Assembly (NCBI RefSeq): GCF_900105005.1
Contig: NZ_LT629748.1
Coordinates: 2,480,001 to 2,544,000, forward strand
Direction: 5' to 3'
From: Halopseudomonas litoralis
GTDB taxonomy: Bacteria; Pseudomonadota; Gammaproteobacteria; Pseudomonadales; Pseudomonadaceae
DNA length: 64,000 bases
A program made the translations under genes and the position numbers. The notes under the pieces are model-generated. The model searched no databases and was not told the origin of the DNA. It saw nothing but the letters and a program-made list of their open reading frames with translations. Shown here in pieces: positions 47,157 through 57,678 of the stretch (positions are counted from its first letter, which is position 1; each line of letters begins with the position of its first letter).

Positions 47157-48821
47157 ATGGCCCAATACGTATACAGCATGCATCGGGTAAGCAAGGTTGT
47201 CCCCCCGAAGCGGCAGATCCTCAAGGACATCTCCCTCTCCTTTTTCCCCGGCGCCAAGATCGGCGTGCTGGGCCTGAACGGCTCGGGTAAATCCACTCTG
47301 CTGCGCATCATGGCCGGCGTGGACACCGAGTTCGACGGCGAAGCGCGCCCGATGCCCGGTATCAATGTCGGTTATCTGCCGCAGGAGCCGCAACTGGATG
47401 CGGACAAGACAGTGCGAGAGATCGTCGAAGAAGCTGTGAGCCAGATAACGAACGCCCAGGCACGCCTCGATGAAGTCTATGCAGCCTACGCTGAACCGGA
47501 GGCTGATTTCGACGCGCTGGCCGCGGAGCAGGCCAAACTGGAAGCCATTCTGCAGGCCGCCGATGGGCATAATCTGGCTCGCCAGCTGGAAGTCGCTGCC
47601 GACGCCCTGCGCCTGCCGCCATGGGATGCACTCATCGGTCATCTGTCCGGTGGTGAAAAACGCCGTGTAGCCCTGTGCCGGCTGCTGCTGTCAGCACCTG
47701 ACATGCTGCTGCTCGACGAGCCAACCAACCACCTGGACGCCGATTCCGTCGCCTGGCTGGAGCAGTTCCTGCATAACTTCCCCGGCACCGTAGTGGCGAT
47801 TACTCACGACCGCTACTTCCTGGATAATGTCGCTGGCTGGATTCTCGAACTGGACCGCGGCCACGGTATCCCATTCGAAGGCAACTACTCGCAATGGCTG
47901 GAATCCAAGGCCAACCGTCTGTCTACCGAGGCCAAGCAGGAAGCCTCCCATGCCAAGGCAATGAAAGCCGAACTGGAGTGGGTCCGCCAGGGCGCCAAGG
48001 GTCGTCAGTCCAAATCCAAGGCTCGTCTGCAGCGCTTCGAGGAAATGCAATCCCAGGAATTCCAGAAGCGCAGCGAAACCAACGAGATCTATATTCCCAC
48101 CGGCCAACGCCTGGGTGATCAGGTCATCGAGCTGCACAATGTATCCAAGGGTTATGGCGACCGGGTGCTGATCGATGATCTGTCTCTGACCATACCCAAG
48201 GGTGCGATTGTCGGCGTGATCGGTGGTAACGGCGCAGGTAAATCCACCCTGTTCCGCATGCTGACCGGCAAGGAACAGCCCGACAGCGGCAAGATCGTCA
48301 TTGGTGACAGCGTACAGATTGCCAGCGTTGATCAGAGCCGTGACGAGCTGGATGGCAGCAAGACCGTCTGGGAGCAGGTGTCCGACGGATTCGACATGAT
48401 CAAGGTCGGCAACTATGAAGTGCCGTCACGTGGTTATGTCGGCCGCTTCAACTTCAAGGGCGCTGATCAGCAGAAGTTCGTCAAGGATCTCTCCGGTGGT
48501 GAGCGTGGCCGTCTGCATCTGGCATTGACGCTGAAACAGGGCGCCAACGTGCTGCTGCTCGACGAACCCTCCAACGACCTCGATGTGGAAACGCTACGTG
48601 CCCTGGAAGAAGCCTTGCTGGACTTCCCCGGCTCTGCGATCGTGATCTCCCACGACCGCTGGTTCCTGGACCGTATCGCCACGCACATTCTTTCCTATGA
48701 GGATGATGCCAAGGTGGTATTCTTCGAGGGCAACTACACTGAATTTGAAGCCGACCGTAAAAAACGCCTGGGCGAAGCCGCAGCGCAGCCGCATCGTGTC
48801 CGCTACAAAAAACTGGCATAA
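47157..48821 (+). CDS. ettA: Energy-dependent translational throttle protein EttA (ABC-F)
   Basis: A 554-residue soluble ABC-F ATPase that binds the ribosomal E site and gates the first peptide bond according to the ATP/ADP ratio. It has two ABC cassettes: Walker A GLNGSGKSTLL and GGNGAGKSTLF, signatures LSGGEKRRVAL and LSGGERGRLHL. An arm insert with many Lys/Glu residues and the PtIM linker (QGAKGRQSKSKARLQRFEEM) lies between them. The C-terminus, HRVRYKKLA, is typical. Confidence 0.95.
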   Translation: MAQYVYSMHRVSKVVPPKRQILKDISLSFFPGAKIGVLGLNGSGKSTLLRIMAGVDTEFDGEARPMPGINVGYLPQEPQLDADKTVREIVEEAVSQITNAQARLDEVYAAYAEPEADFDALAAEQAKLEAILQAADGHNLARQLEVAADALRLPPWDALIGHLSGGEKRRVALCRLLLSAPDMLLLDEPTNHLDADSVAWLEQFLHNFPGTVVAITHDRYFLDNVAGWILELDRGHGIPFEGNYSQWLESKANRLSTEAKQEASHAKAMKAELEWVRQGAKGRQSKSKARLQRFEEMQSQEFQKRSETNEIYIPTGQRLGDQVIELHNVSKGYGDRVLIDDLSLTIPKGAIVGVIGGNGAGKSTLFRMLTGKEQPDSGKIVIGDSVQIASVDQSRDELDGSKTVWEQVSDGFDMIKVGNYEVPSRGYVGRFNFKGADQQKFVKDLSGGERGRLHLALTLKQGANVLLLDEPSNDLDVETLRALEEALLDFPGSAIVISHDRWFLDRIATHILSYEDDAKVVFFEGNYTEFEADRKKRLGEAAAQPHRVRYKKLA

Positions 48822-48868
48822 AAACCCGGTTTGAGAAAAAAGTCACATTCTCAGTGAACTTTTTCGAG

Positions 48869-48901
48869 CCGCCGTCTGCGACTAAAACGCGCAGGCGGCG
48901 G
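48869..48901 (+). terminator. Hairpin between ettA and gdhA
   Basis: A 12-bp stem with one G-T pair (CCGCCGTCTGCG / CGCAGGCGGCGG) about 50 bp after ettA. No T run follows, so it is a doubtful terminator. The rest of the 285-bp gap is AT-rich near 49000-49060 and likely holds the gdhA promoter; no consensus boxes were firmly assigned. Confidence 0.4.
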
Positions 48902-49085
48902 TGTCATCTGAAAATTCATGAAAACGCTTCTAAAACAAGCAGCTGCAGCCTGATTGCCGTCACTGCAATCACCTCCGCGACAGCGCTCAGAAGCGACTTT
49001 CCGCATCAACATTCTGTATGTTTTTTTGTGAAGCGCTATTTCAGACCGTGCTCACCTCTGATAAATTTGCGCCATTACGCCTTAA

Positions 49086-50447
<1,362 letters not shown>

Positions 50448-50486
50448 TCTAACACCCACCTCACGCTCCGCACAACCCGATCGTTC

Positions 50487-50603
50487 CCACGCTCCGCGTG
50501 GTAACGCCTGGTGGGACGCTCTGCGTCCCGACCTCAACCGTGGCAGGCTGCTAGTTCGGACGCTGGAGCGTCCACGGCGGAGCTCCCACGCAGAGCGTGG
50601 GAG
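50487..50603. repeat. REP cluster of four hairpins between gdhA and radA
   Basis: Four short palindromes in about 120 bp: CCACGCTCCGCGTGG (50487-50501), GGGACGCTCTGCGTCCC (50513-50529), GGACGCTGGAGCGTCC (50558-50573) and CTCCCACGCAGAGCGTGGGAG (50583-50603). The second is identical to the hairpin at 6056-6072. Such clusters are common Pseudomonas extragenic repeats, here between convergent genes. Confidence 0.75.
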
Positions 50604-50629
50604 CTATCGTCTAACTCTACCCCGCAACT

Positions 50630-52006
50630 TCAATCAAACAACACACCCAACGCCTCATCCAGCCGGGTCACCGGCACTACCTGCATGCCCTTGGGTGACT
50701 CCTTGGGTGCATTGGCCTTGGGCACGATAGCCCGGGTAAAACCGTGCTTGGCGGCTTCCTTCAAACGCTCCTGGCCACTGGGCACAGGGCGGATCTCACC
50801 GGAAAGGCCCAACTCGCCAAACACCATCAGATCCATCGGCAACGGCCGGTTGCGCAGACTGGAAATGACCGCCGCAAGCAGCGCCAGGTCCGCTGCGGTT
50901 TCCAGCACCTTGACGCCACCGACCACGTTGACGAATACATCCTGATCATAAGTCGGCACACCGCCATGGCGGTGCAGCACAGCCAGCAGCATGGCCAGAC
51001 GGTTCTGATCCAGACCCAAGGTCACTCGCCGCGGGTTGCCCAGATGACTGGTATCGACCAGCGCCTGCACTTCCACCAGCATCGGCCGCGAGCCTTCCCA
51101 GGTAGACATCACTACACTGCCTGGAATCGGCGCATCGTAGCGCGACAGGAAAATTGCCGACGGGTTTGAGACCTCCTTCAAGCCTTTATCGGTCATGGCA
51201 AACACGCCGAGTTCATTGACGGCACCGAAGCGGTTCTTCACTGCGCGCAGCATGCGCAGGCGGCCATCAGCCTCACCCTCGAAGTACAACACGGTATCGA
51301 CCATGTGCTCCAGCACACGCGGCCCGGCCAGCGAGCCTTCCTTGGTTACATGGCCTACCAGGAAAATAGCGGTGCCGCTCTGCTTGGCATAGCGCACCAG
51401 TAGCGCTGCGCTTTCTCGTACCTGAGCCACGCCGCCGGGAGCCGACTGCAACTGCTCGGTGAAAATGGTCTGGATCGAATCGACCACCATCACCTTGGGC
51501 TGTTCACGCCGCGCGGTGCCGACGATGCTTTCGATGCAGGTCTCAGTCATGACCTTGAGCTTGTCTTCCGGCAAGCCCAGCCGTTTGGCACGCATGGCAA
51601 CCTGCTGCTGGGATTCTTCGCCGGTGACATACAGCGCTGGAATATTCTCCGCAAGACGGCATAAGGTCTGTAGCAGGATGGTCGATTTACCGATCCCCGG
51701 ATCACCACCAATCAGCACCACCGAGCCGCTTACCAGGCCGCCACCCAATACCCGATCAAGCTCGGACGAGCCGCTGGGTTGGCGAGGCATTTCCTCGGTA
51801 GACACTTCTGCCAGCGTACGCACCTGAGCGAGTTCCCCCGCCCAATTGGCGCCGCGTGAAGAACCGCCGCTGCCGCCGACCGGGGTGGTGTCAATCATGG
51901 TCTCGACCAGGGTATTCCATGCCTGGCATTCGCTACATTGCCCAGCCCACTTGGTAGAGGTAGCACCACACTCGGTGCAGCCATAGAGTCGCTTGTTCTT
52001 CGCCAT
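50630..52006 (-). CDS. radA: DNA repair protein RadA
   Basis: A 458-residue RecA-like ATPase that drives branch migration in recombination repair. The N-terminal zinc finger CTECGATSTKWAGQCSEC, Walker A GGDPGIGKSTIL, the RadA-specific KNRFGAVNELG motif and a C-terminal Lon-like domain (GLSGEIRPVPSGQERLKEA) are in the usual order. Several adjacent ATGs (52009, 52006) and a TTG exist; MAKNKRLYGC is the family start. Confidence 0.95.
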   Translation of the reverse strand: MAKNKRLYGCTECGATSTKWAGQCSECQAWNTLVETMIDTTPVGGSGGSSRGANWAGELAQVRTLAEVSTEEMPRQPSGSSELDRVLGGGLVSGSVVLIGGDPGIGKSTILLQTLCRLAENIPALYVTGEESQQQVAMRAKRLGLPEDKLKVMTETCIESIVGTARREQPKVMVVDSIQTIFTEQLQSAPGGVAQVRESAALLVRYAKQSGTAIFLVGHVTKEGSLAGPRVLEHMVDTVLYFEGEADGRLRMLRAVKNRFGAVNELGVFAMTDKGLKEVSNPSAIFLSRYDAPIPGSVVMSTWEGSRPMLVEVQALVDTSHLGNPRRVTLGLDQNRLAMLLAVLHRHGGVPTYDQDVFVNVVGGVKVLETAADLALLAAVISSLRNRPLPMDLMVFGELGLSGEIRPVPSGQERLKEAAKHGFTRAIVPKANAPKESPKGMQVVPVTRLDEALGVLFD

Positions 52007-52258
52007 CATCAATCCATAAATATTTTCAGCCAGCTGCCACTATACTGCTCAGTTGATAATAAATCCTGACGGACAATGAAGATCTCGGGTTCACTGAGGC
52101 TCTATACCGCAGCCGGGAACCATGGCCGCAATGTGAACAGGCAATGAATGACGTGGTCGAACATACCGCCAGCTCAACGCGCTCCGGTATGTCACGGCGC
52201 TACAGAGTGCGTTGAAGTAAGATATAAAAAGCCACGACGGTATACAGGAGATTTAAAC

Positions 52259-52669
52259 ATGAGTCTGATTCAGGAATTCAAAGCTTTCGCCGTGCGCGGT
52301 AATGTCATGGACATGGCCGTGGGGATCATTATCGGTGCCGCTTTCGGCAAGGTGGTTTCATCCTTTGTTGGCAACGTCATCATGCCGCCATTGGGGCTAT
52401 TGATCGGCGGGGTGGATTTCAGCGACCTGGCCGTGGTGTTACGCGAAGCCCAGGGCGAGCTGGAAGCCGTCACCCTCGGCTATGGCGCCTTCATCCAGAG
52501 CGTGGTGGATTTTCTGATCATTGCAGCGGCTATCTTTGTCGCCGTCAAAGTCATGAACAATCTCAAGCGCAAGGAACAGGAAGCGCCCTCCGCTCCTCCT
52601 GCGCCCAGTACCGAAGAAGTGCTGCTGACCGATATCCGTGATCTGCTCAGGCAGCAGGCCAACAAGTAA
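52259..52669 (+). CDS. mscL: Large-conductance mechanosensitive channel MscL
   Basis: A 136-residue pentameric inner-membrane channel that vents solutes on hypo-osmotic shock. The N-terminal [20 protein letters not shown] and first helix [16 protein letters not shown] are highly typical, and a second helix ([18 protein letters not shown]) precedes the cytoplasmic tail. The ATG at 52259 has a perfect AGGAG 8 bases upstream. The frame is open further 5', but that part is not similar. Confidence 0.96.
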   Translation: MSLIQEFKAFAVRGNVMDMAVGIIIGAAFGKVVSSFVGNVIMPPLGLLIGGVDFSDLAVVLREAQGELEAVTLGYGAFIQSVVDFLIIAAAIFVAVKVMNNLKRKEQEAPSAPPAPSTEEVLLTDIRDLLRQQANK

Positions 52670-52683
52670 AGCGGTCATCATTT

Positions 52684-52706
52684 CGAACGGGCGGCCGTCC
52701 CGTTCG
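52684..52706 (+). terminator. Hairpin after mscL
   Basis: An 8-bp perfect stem (CGAACGGG / CCCGTTCG) 14 bp after the mscL stop, without a T tail. Probable transcript-end structure. Confidence 0.4.
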
Positions 52707-52793
52707 ATATGATGCGCGAATATATACTACGGTGATCCGGCACATCGGCCTGCGCTATACTGACCGCCCCTGACTCGATTACCCGGCCCGCCA

Positions 52794-53924
52794 ATGCACG
52801 TCTGTGATACCCCCTTCGGTACTCTCCAGCTCGACCGCTATCCGCCTACCCGCAACCCGACATTGCAGCCATTCGATGCGGCCGACATGTACCTGCTGCA
52901 AACTCACGCAGACATGACACCCGCTGCTGGCCCAGTGCTGGTGGTCAACGACAACTTCGGCACTCTGGCCTGCGCGCTGGCGCTGGCAGGCACGAGAGTA
53001 TTGAGTTGGGGGGACTCGCATCTGGCTGAGCGCGCACTGCAGCTGAATGCCGGGCATAATCAGCTACCGGATAATGCAGTGGCGTTCGTCGACAGCCAGG
53101 AGTTACCCACAGGCACCTTCGCGCGGGTGCTACTACGCATTCCGAAAAGCCTCGCCTTGCTGGAAGATCAGCTCAATTGCCTGCGCCCGCTATTAGCTGG
53201 TGATAGCCTGTTGATCGCCGGCGCAATGCTCAAGCACCTGCCGCCCCGCGCCGGCGACCTGCTGGCGCTGTATGTCGGCTCCTACCAAGCATCTCTGGCC
53301 TGGAAGAAGGCACGTTTACTGACTGCTCGATTTGACAGCACCCTAGCCCCTGCCACACCACAGTTAACCACTCACTACACCCTGCCTGATAGCAATTGCC
53401 AACTCGCTAACCTGCCTGGCGTGTTCTCGCGTGAGCGGCTGGATATCGGTACCCGCGTCATGCTCCCGTGCATCCCGCAGGCGGATGGCGTGGTACGCAT
53501 TGTCGACCTGGGTTGCGGTAACGGTGCGCTGGGCATCCAGGCTGCCCGGCTCAATACCGAGGCGCAGTTGACCTTCGTTGACGAGTCTTTCGCCGCCATT
53601 GCTTCCGCGCGGAAAAACTTTCGCCTTGCCTGTCCCGGACGTGACGCCGTGTTTGCCGTCAGCGACGGCCTGATGGAGGCCAACCCCGCCAGCGCCGACC
53701 TGGTACTGTGCAACCCACCCTTCCATCAGCAACAGGTGATCGGCGATGAAATCGCCATGCGCCTGTTCCAGCAGAGCCGCGATGCGCTTGTACCCGGCGG
53801 CACCTTGCTGGTGGTAGGTAATCGTCATCTGGGCTACCACGTCAAACTGCGGCGCTTCTTCGATGTTGTGGAGCAGATCGGCGGCAACAGCAAGTTTGTG
53901 GTGCTGCGCTGCCTGCGCGGTTGA
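52794..53924 (+). CDS. rlmG: 23S rRNA (guanine-1835-N2)-methyltransferase
   Basis: A 376-residue enzyme with two tandem methyltransferase-like domains. The N-terminal one is degenerate. The C-terminal one has the SAM motif VDLGCGNGALG near 237 and the N2-guanine signature CNPPFHQQ near 306. The ending, GYHVKLRRFFDVV...NSKFVVLRC, resembles RlmG rather than RsmC. Single gene reading away from mscL. Confidence 0.85.
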   Translation: MHVCDTPFGTLQLDRYPPTRNPTLQPFDAADMYLLQTHADMTPAAGPVLVVNDNFGTLACALALAGTRVLSWGDSHLAERALQLNAGHNQLPDNAVAFVDSQELPTGTFARVLLRIPKSLALLEDQLNCLRPLLAGDSLLIAGAMLKHLPPRAGDLLALYVGSYQASLAWKKARLLTARFDSTLAPATPQLTTHYTLPDSNCQLANLPGVFSRERLDIGTRVMLPCIPQADGVVRIVDLGCGNGALGIQAARLNTEAQLTFVDESFAAIASARKNFRLACPGRDAVFAVSDGLMEANPASADLVLCNPPFHQQQVIGDEIAMRLFQQSRDALVPGGTLLVVGNRHLGYHVKLRRFFDVVEQIGGNSKFVVLRCLRG

Positions 53925-53948
53925 TCCGTGCAGGTTGTACACACTTTC

Positions 53949-54214
53949 TGTGGATAACTCTGTGAACAGGCTTGTAGTAACTGCGTCTGGACCATAGAGG
54001 GACAGGCCTTGCCGCAATGAGTTCAAAAAACAACCAATGTGGACCGGCCAGTCATTCCCAGAAGCAGCGGAATGACTCCAGGCGGCGCGTTATGGGTCTT
54101 TCGGTATTTGTCCAGTAAAAAACATGTGACTCGGTGCGCTTTCCCAACAACAGGCGATTGACAACCGAGGGAAGAAATGGCCTTGGCAAAGTCTTCCACA
54201 CAATCTGTGGATAA
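53949..54214. promoter_or_regulatory. Two perfect DnaA boxes in a 357-bp intergenic region
   Basis: TGTGGATAA, the complement of the consensus DnaA box TTATCCACA, occurs at 53949-53957 and again at 54206-54214, each followed by CTCTGT. Weaker candidates lie beside them (TTGTACACA at 53935 and TCTTCCACA at 54192). The gap between rlmG and the Lon-like gene contains no gene; the middle (about 54100-54130) is AT-rich. This may be a DnaA-titration or DnaA-regulated site, or a remnant origin-like region. Confidence 0.6.
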
Positions 54215-54281
54215 CTCTGTAGACAGTACTGGGAAAGGTTGCTCTAGAGCATGCCGGACCGGACGTCCGGCGCTACGCTCA

Positions 54282-56729
54282 TTATTTGATCAGCGGGTCG
54301 ATACCCGGATCGCTCGGGGTGTCATCCCGGGCTCCGCCCTCCTCGCTGGGCTGATTGCGGTGGTTGATGGTCTTCAGCCGCTGCACGACCCGTTCGTTTA
54401 TCGACCCTTCCGGAAAGTTGCCTTCGGCATCCGGCGTACCGGCATCTTCGCCAGCCAGCAGACCGAGTGCCTCGTCGACATTATCCACCGCGTAGATATG
54501 GAACAGTCCGGCTTTGGCCGCATCCAGTACCGTCTGATGAAGCATCAGGTTCGGCACATTGGAACGCGGGATGATCACGCCCTGCTCACCGGTCAGGCCG
54601 CGCGCTTCACAGAGCCGGAAGAATCCCTCGATCTTGACGTTGACCCCACCGATCGCCTGCACCTCGCCGAACTGGTTGATCGAACCGGTAATCGCGAAAC
54701 ACTGCTTCAATGGCACCTTGGACATGGCCGATATCAATGCACAGACCTCCCCGAGCGAAGCGCTGTCACCATCGATATAACCGTAGGATTGTTCCAGCGC
54801 GATACTCGCAGAGATCTCCAGTTGGTGGTCCTGTGCGTAACGGCTACCAAGGTAGCCCGTAAGGATCATGACGCCCTTGGAGTGAATCGACTGCCCGAGG
54901 CTGACTTCCCGTTCGACATCCACAATACCGCTATTGCCGGGGTAGACCGTCGCGCTGATACGTGCCGGCATACCGAACACCGAATCGCCCACGGCCAATA
55001 CCGTCAGGCCATTGCATTTGCCGATCGCTGCGCCATCGGTGTCGATCAGAATCACGCCGGACAGCATGTCCTCACGGATGCGTGAACTGGCTCGCCCGGT
55101 ACGTGTTTCCTTGGCCTGCAGCGCGCGTTCGATATGTCCGGTATCGGTTATCCGATCATCAGCAAGCTCGCGGACCAGATCCGCCTCGGCGACCAGTTGG
55201 AAAATATCGCTGATGCTGGCTGACAGGTGCTGCTGATGCTCGGCCAGTCGCGCGCTGTAGGTAAGGATCCGCGCCACAGCAGCTACTGTCAGCGGCGCCA
55301 TACCTTCTTCGTCTACCCGGGTCTTGAGCAGTTGCGCCATGCCTTCGATACTGTCAGGCGTACGCGGCAGATGGTCATCGAAGTCCACCAGCACGCGAAA
55401 CAGTTCCTGGAAATCCGGATCGTAATCCTGCAACGTGTAATACACCCGGCGCGAGCCGATCAATATCACCTTGACCGATAACGGAATCACCTCCGGCGTC
55501 AGAGTCACCGTGGTCAGTCGTCCGAGGTCCGCCCAGGGTGATTCAATTTTCAACTCACGTGCATGCAAGGCACGCTTGAGGGCTTCCCAGACGAAGGGCT
55601 CAGAGAGCAGCTTCTCCGCCTCCAGCACCAGATAACCATGATTGGCCCGGTGCAACGCGCCGGAGCGGATGTGCCGATAATTAGTGACCAGGGCGCCCTG
55701 CTCGGAGCTGTATTCGACACGTCCGAAAAGATTGTCGTAGGACGGATGCGGCTCATGGACCACAGGCGCGCCACGTGAGCCGGGATGATCGATCACCAGG
55801 TTGGGACTGTAATGTTCGATGAGTGCAGCCTTTTTAGCGGCCTCGGGGCGGGCATCCGCCGCACGCTCATCGGCCATCAGCTCGATCACCACCTTCAACA
55901 GATTCTGGCGGATCGCCTCGATGTATTCACATACGCCAAGATTATCACAGTAATGTTCAGTCAGAGGTGCCAGCAGAGGTTGAAGGGCATCGGTGATGGT
56001 CTGTTCATTCAGCTCGCGCAGCTGATTGCTGGATTCACGTTTCCATTGCGGAAGGCTCGCCAGAGCCTCGTTGAGCACCTCTTCAAGCACCGAAATATCA
56101 GCGTGAAAACGTTCCCGTTCGGCTTCCGGCAGCTGGGCAAATTCCGCCTCGTCCAATCCCTTGCCGTCACGCATGGGCGTGAAGGCCAGATTCTGGCCAT
56201 CCCGGTAAAGAGCAATATGGCGCTCCAAGGCCTTGCGTTCCACAGTATCGATGGCGCCGTCATAGCGCTTGTTGAAGTTGCGATCGATCGCGCTCTTCTT
56301 CTGCTGAAAGGCCGGATGCTCGAATACTGCCGGGAAGGTGGCCAGGAGGTTATCAATCAGCTGATGAATATCCTCGATCAGCTGAGCAGCCGTGCCAGGC
56401 GCCATGTGCAGCGCCTTCGGCTCCCGGGTTTCGTCAAAGTTGTTGACGTAAACACAGTCCTGGGGTGTGGCCATGCGTTTGGCTTCGGCCCGCAGATACC
56501 GCATCGCGTAGGAGAAACGCCCTGTGCCCGGCTCACCCATGACGAACATATTGTATCCCGAGCGACGCATGGCGACGCCGAACTGCATGGCCTCTACAGC
56601 GCGGTCCTGGCCGAGAATACCCTTGAACGGCTCCAGATCATCTGTGGACGAGAACCCCAGACTCTCAAGGTCTATCGGGACGGTCAATTGTTCTGGTGAT
56701 AAGCGTATCGGGCCGGTTTTAATCATCAA
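54282..56729 (-). CDS. Lon-like ATP-dependent protease (AAA_32 / Lon_C)
   Basis: An 815-residue protein with an N-terminal AAA-type ATPase region (MGEPGTGRFSYAM near residue 64, with Arg where classical Walker A has Lys, as usual in this family) and a long helical insert. The C-terminal Lon-type proteolytic domain has its catalytic Ser in YIDGDSASLGE (residue 656) and Lys in GVNVKIEGFF (residue 699); the 43-residue spacing equals that of Lon. It lacks the Lon N-domain. Substrates are unknown. The ATG is 33 bp from the next gene on the same strand. Confidence 0.9.
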   Translation of the reverse strand: MMIKTGPIRLSPEQLTVPIDLESLGFSSTDDLEPFKGILGQDRAVEAMQFGVAMRRSGYNMFVMGEPGTGRFSYAMRYLRAEAKRMATPQDCVYVNNFDETREPKALHMAPGTAAQLIEDIHQLIDNLLATFPAVFEHPAFQQKKSAIDRNFNKRYDGAIDTVERKALERHIALYRDGQNLAFTPMRDGKGLDEAEFAQLPEAERERFHADISVLEEVLNEALASLPQWKRESSNQLRELNEQTITDALQPLLAPLTEHYCDNLGVCEYIEAIRQNLLKVVIELMADERAADARPEAAKKAALIEHYSPNLVIDHPGSRGAPVVHEPHPSYDNLFGRVEYSSEQGALVTNYRHIRSGALHRANHGYLVLEAEKLLSEPFVWEALKRALHARELKIESPWADLGRLTTVTLTPEVIPLSVKVILIGSRRVYYTLQDYDPDFQELFRVLVDFDDHLPRTPDSIEGMAQLLKTRVDEEGMAPLTVAAVARILTYSARLAEHQQHLSASISDIFQLVAEADLVRELADDRITDTGHIERALQAKETRTGRASSRIREDMLSGVILIDTDGAAIGKCNGLTVLAVGDSVFGMPARISATVYPGNSGIVDVEREVSLGQSIHSKGVMILTGYLGSRYAQDHQLEISASIALEQSYGYIDGDSASLGEVCALISAMSKVPLKQCFAITGSINQFGEVQAIGGVNVKIEGFFRLCEARGLTGEQGVIIPRSNVPNLMLHQTVLDAAKAGLFHIYAVDNVDEALGLLAGEDAGTPDAEGNFPEGSINERVVQRLKTINHRNQPSEEGGARDDTPSDPGIDPLIK

Positions 56730-56762
56730 ACTTCCCTTGGGAGACAGGCGTTATATAGCGAG

Positions 56763-57611
56763 TCAGTGTAAACCATCGACTTCCGGTTTGCCCCCGAACT
56801 CCCTGACCAGCTCCCGCACCAGCGGCTTCATGAAGAAGCTGCTGGCCGGCATGAGATCCACCTGCAAACCGCGTTCATGCAGCTCACTCGCCACCACCGG
56901 GCCGACCGCGGCGATCTTCAGGCGTCCGAGAATGTCACACAGCGCCTGCTCACCCACCGAACGTCGGCCGATCTGGAAAAGTCGCCGCACCTGCGTGGCA
57001 CTGGTGAAGGCAATAACATCCAGCCTGCCGGCGGCCATCTCGGTTATCAGCGCATCAACCCGGGCATCTTCGACATCGTCGGCATAAACGTAAGGTGCAA
57101 CCGCTGCGACCTCGGCGCCCGCCTCGTGCAGAAAATCCATCAGCAGAAGGTTAGGGTCGCTGCCATACAGCTGCACGGCAATACGGCGACCGCGCAGATC
57201 TTCCGATTGCAGTGTGCGAATGATGCCGGCGGTGGTCGGTTCGACTGCCACGAGGTCCGCCTTGAGGCCCACCGTACGCAGCGCCGCACCGGGCTTGGGG
57301 CCACGAGTTATCTTGCGTACCTGTGCCAGCCGCACAATGAACTTCTCGCGCACATTGTCCCCGGCCCGTTCGGCTGCTGTCAGCAGGCGGCGTATGCCCT
57401 CACCGGTCAGCACGATGAAATCATCCCAGGGTTGGCTATTGAACCGATTCAGCCAGTCCCGTATCGGTTGCTGGTCCTGCGCATCATGAATGGCCACCAA
57501 GGGGCAGCGTACAACCTCTGCACCGCGCTTCAGCAGCATATTCGCAAACAGATCAAGCTCGCGGCTCTCAGGCAGGGCGACACGGCGGCCCGCCAGGGGA
57601 AGGTCAGACAT
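56763..57611 (-). CDS. Uroporphyrinogen-III synthase (HemD) family protein
   Basis: A 282-residue two-lobed HemD-fold protein. It has the N-terminal GRRVALPESRELDLFANML, the FIVLTGEGIRRLL segment (replacing the F-TS-A-V pattern of typical HemD), and DVIAFTSATQVRRLF near residue 201, the best-conserved HemD motif. It is not near hemC or hemX, so it is more likely a paralogue than the housekeeping HemD. The ATG at 57611 (MSDLPLAGRRV) is chosen; the open frame upstream is short. It follows the orphan ccoN on the same strand, which hints at a heme link. Confidence 0.75.
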   Translation of the reverse strand: MSDLPLAGRRVALPESRELDLFANMLLKRGAEVVRCPLVAIHDAQDQQPIRDWLNRFNSQPWDDFIVLTGEGIRRLLTAAERAGDNVREKFIVRLAQVRKITRGPKPGAALRTVGLKADLVAVEPTTAGIIRTLQSEDLRGRRIAVQLYGSDPNLLLMDFLHEAGAEVAAVAPYVYADDVEDARVDALITEMAAGRLDVIAFTSATQVRRLFQIGRRSVGEQALCDILGRLKIAAVGPVVASELHERGLQVDLMPASSFFMKPLVRELVREFGGKPEVDGLH

Positions 57612-57678
57612 GCTTGCACCCATCATCAATGAAAAGCGCATTGTGCTGGCGATCCCGCATGGCAGCAAGCAACGGATC

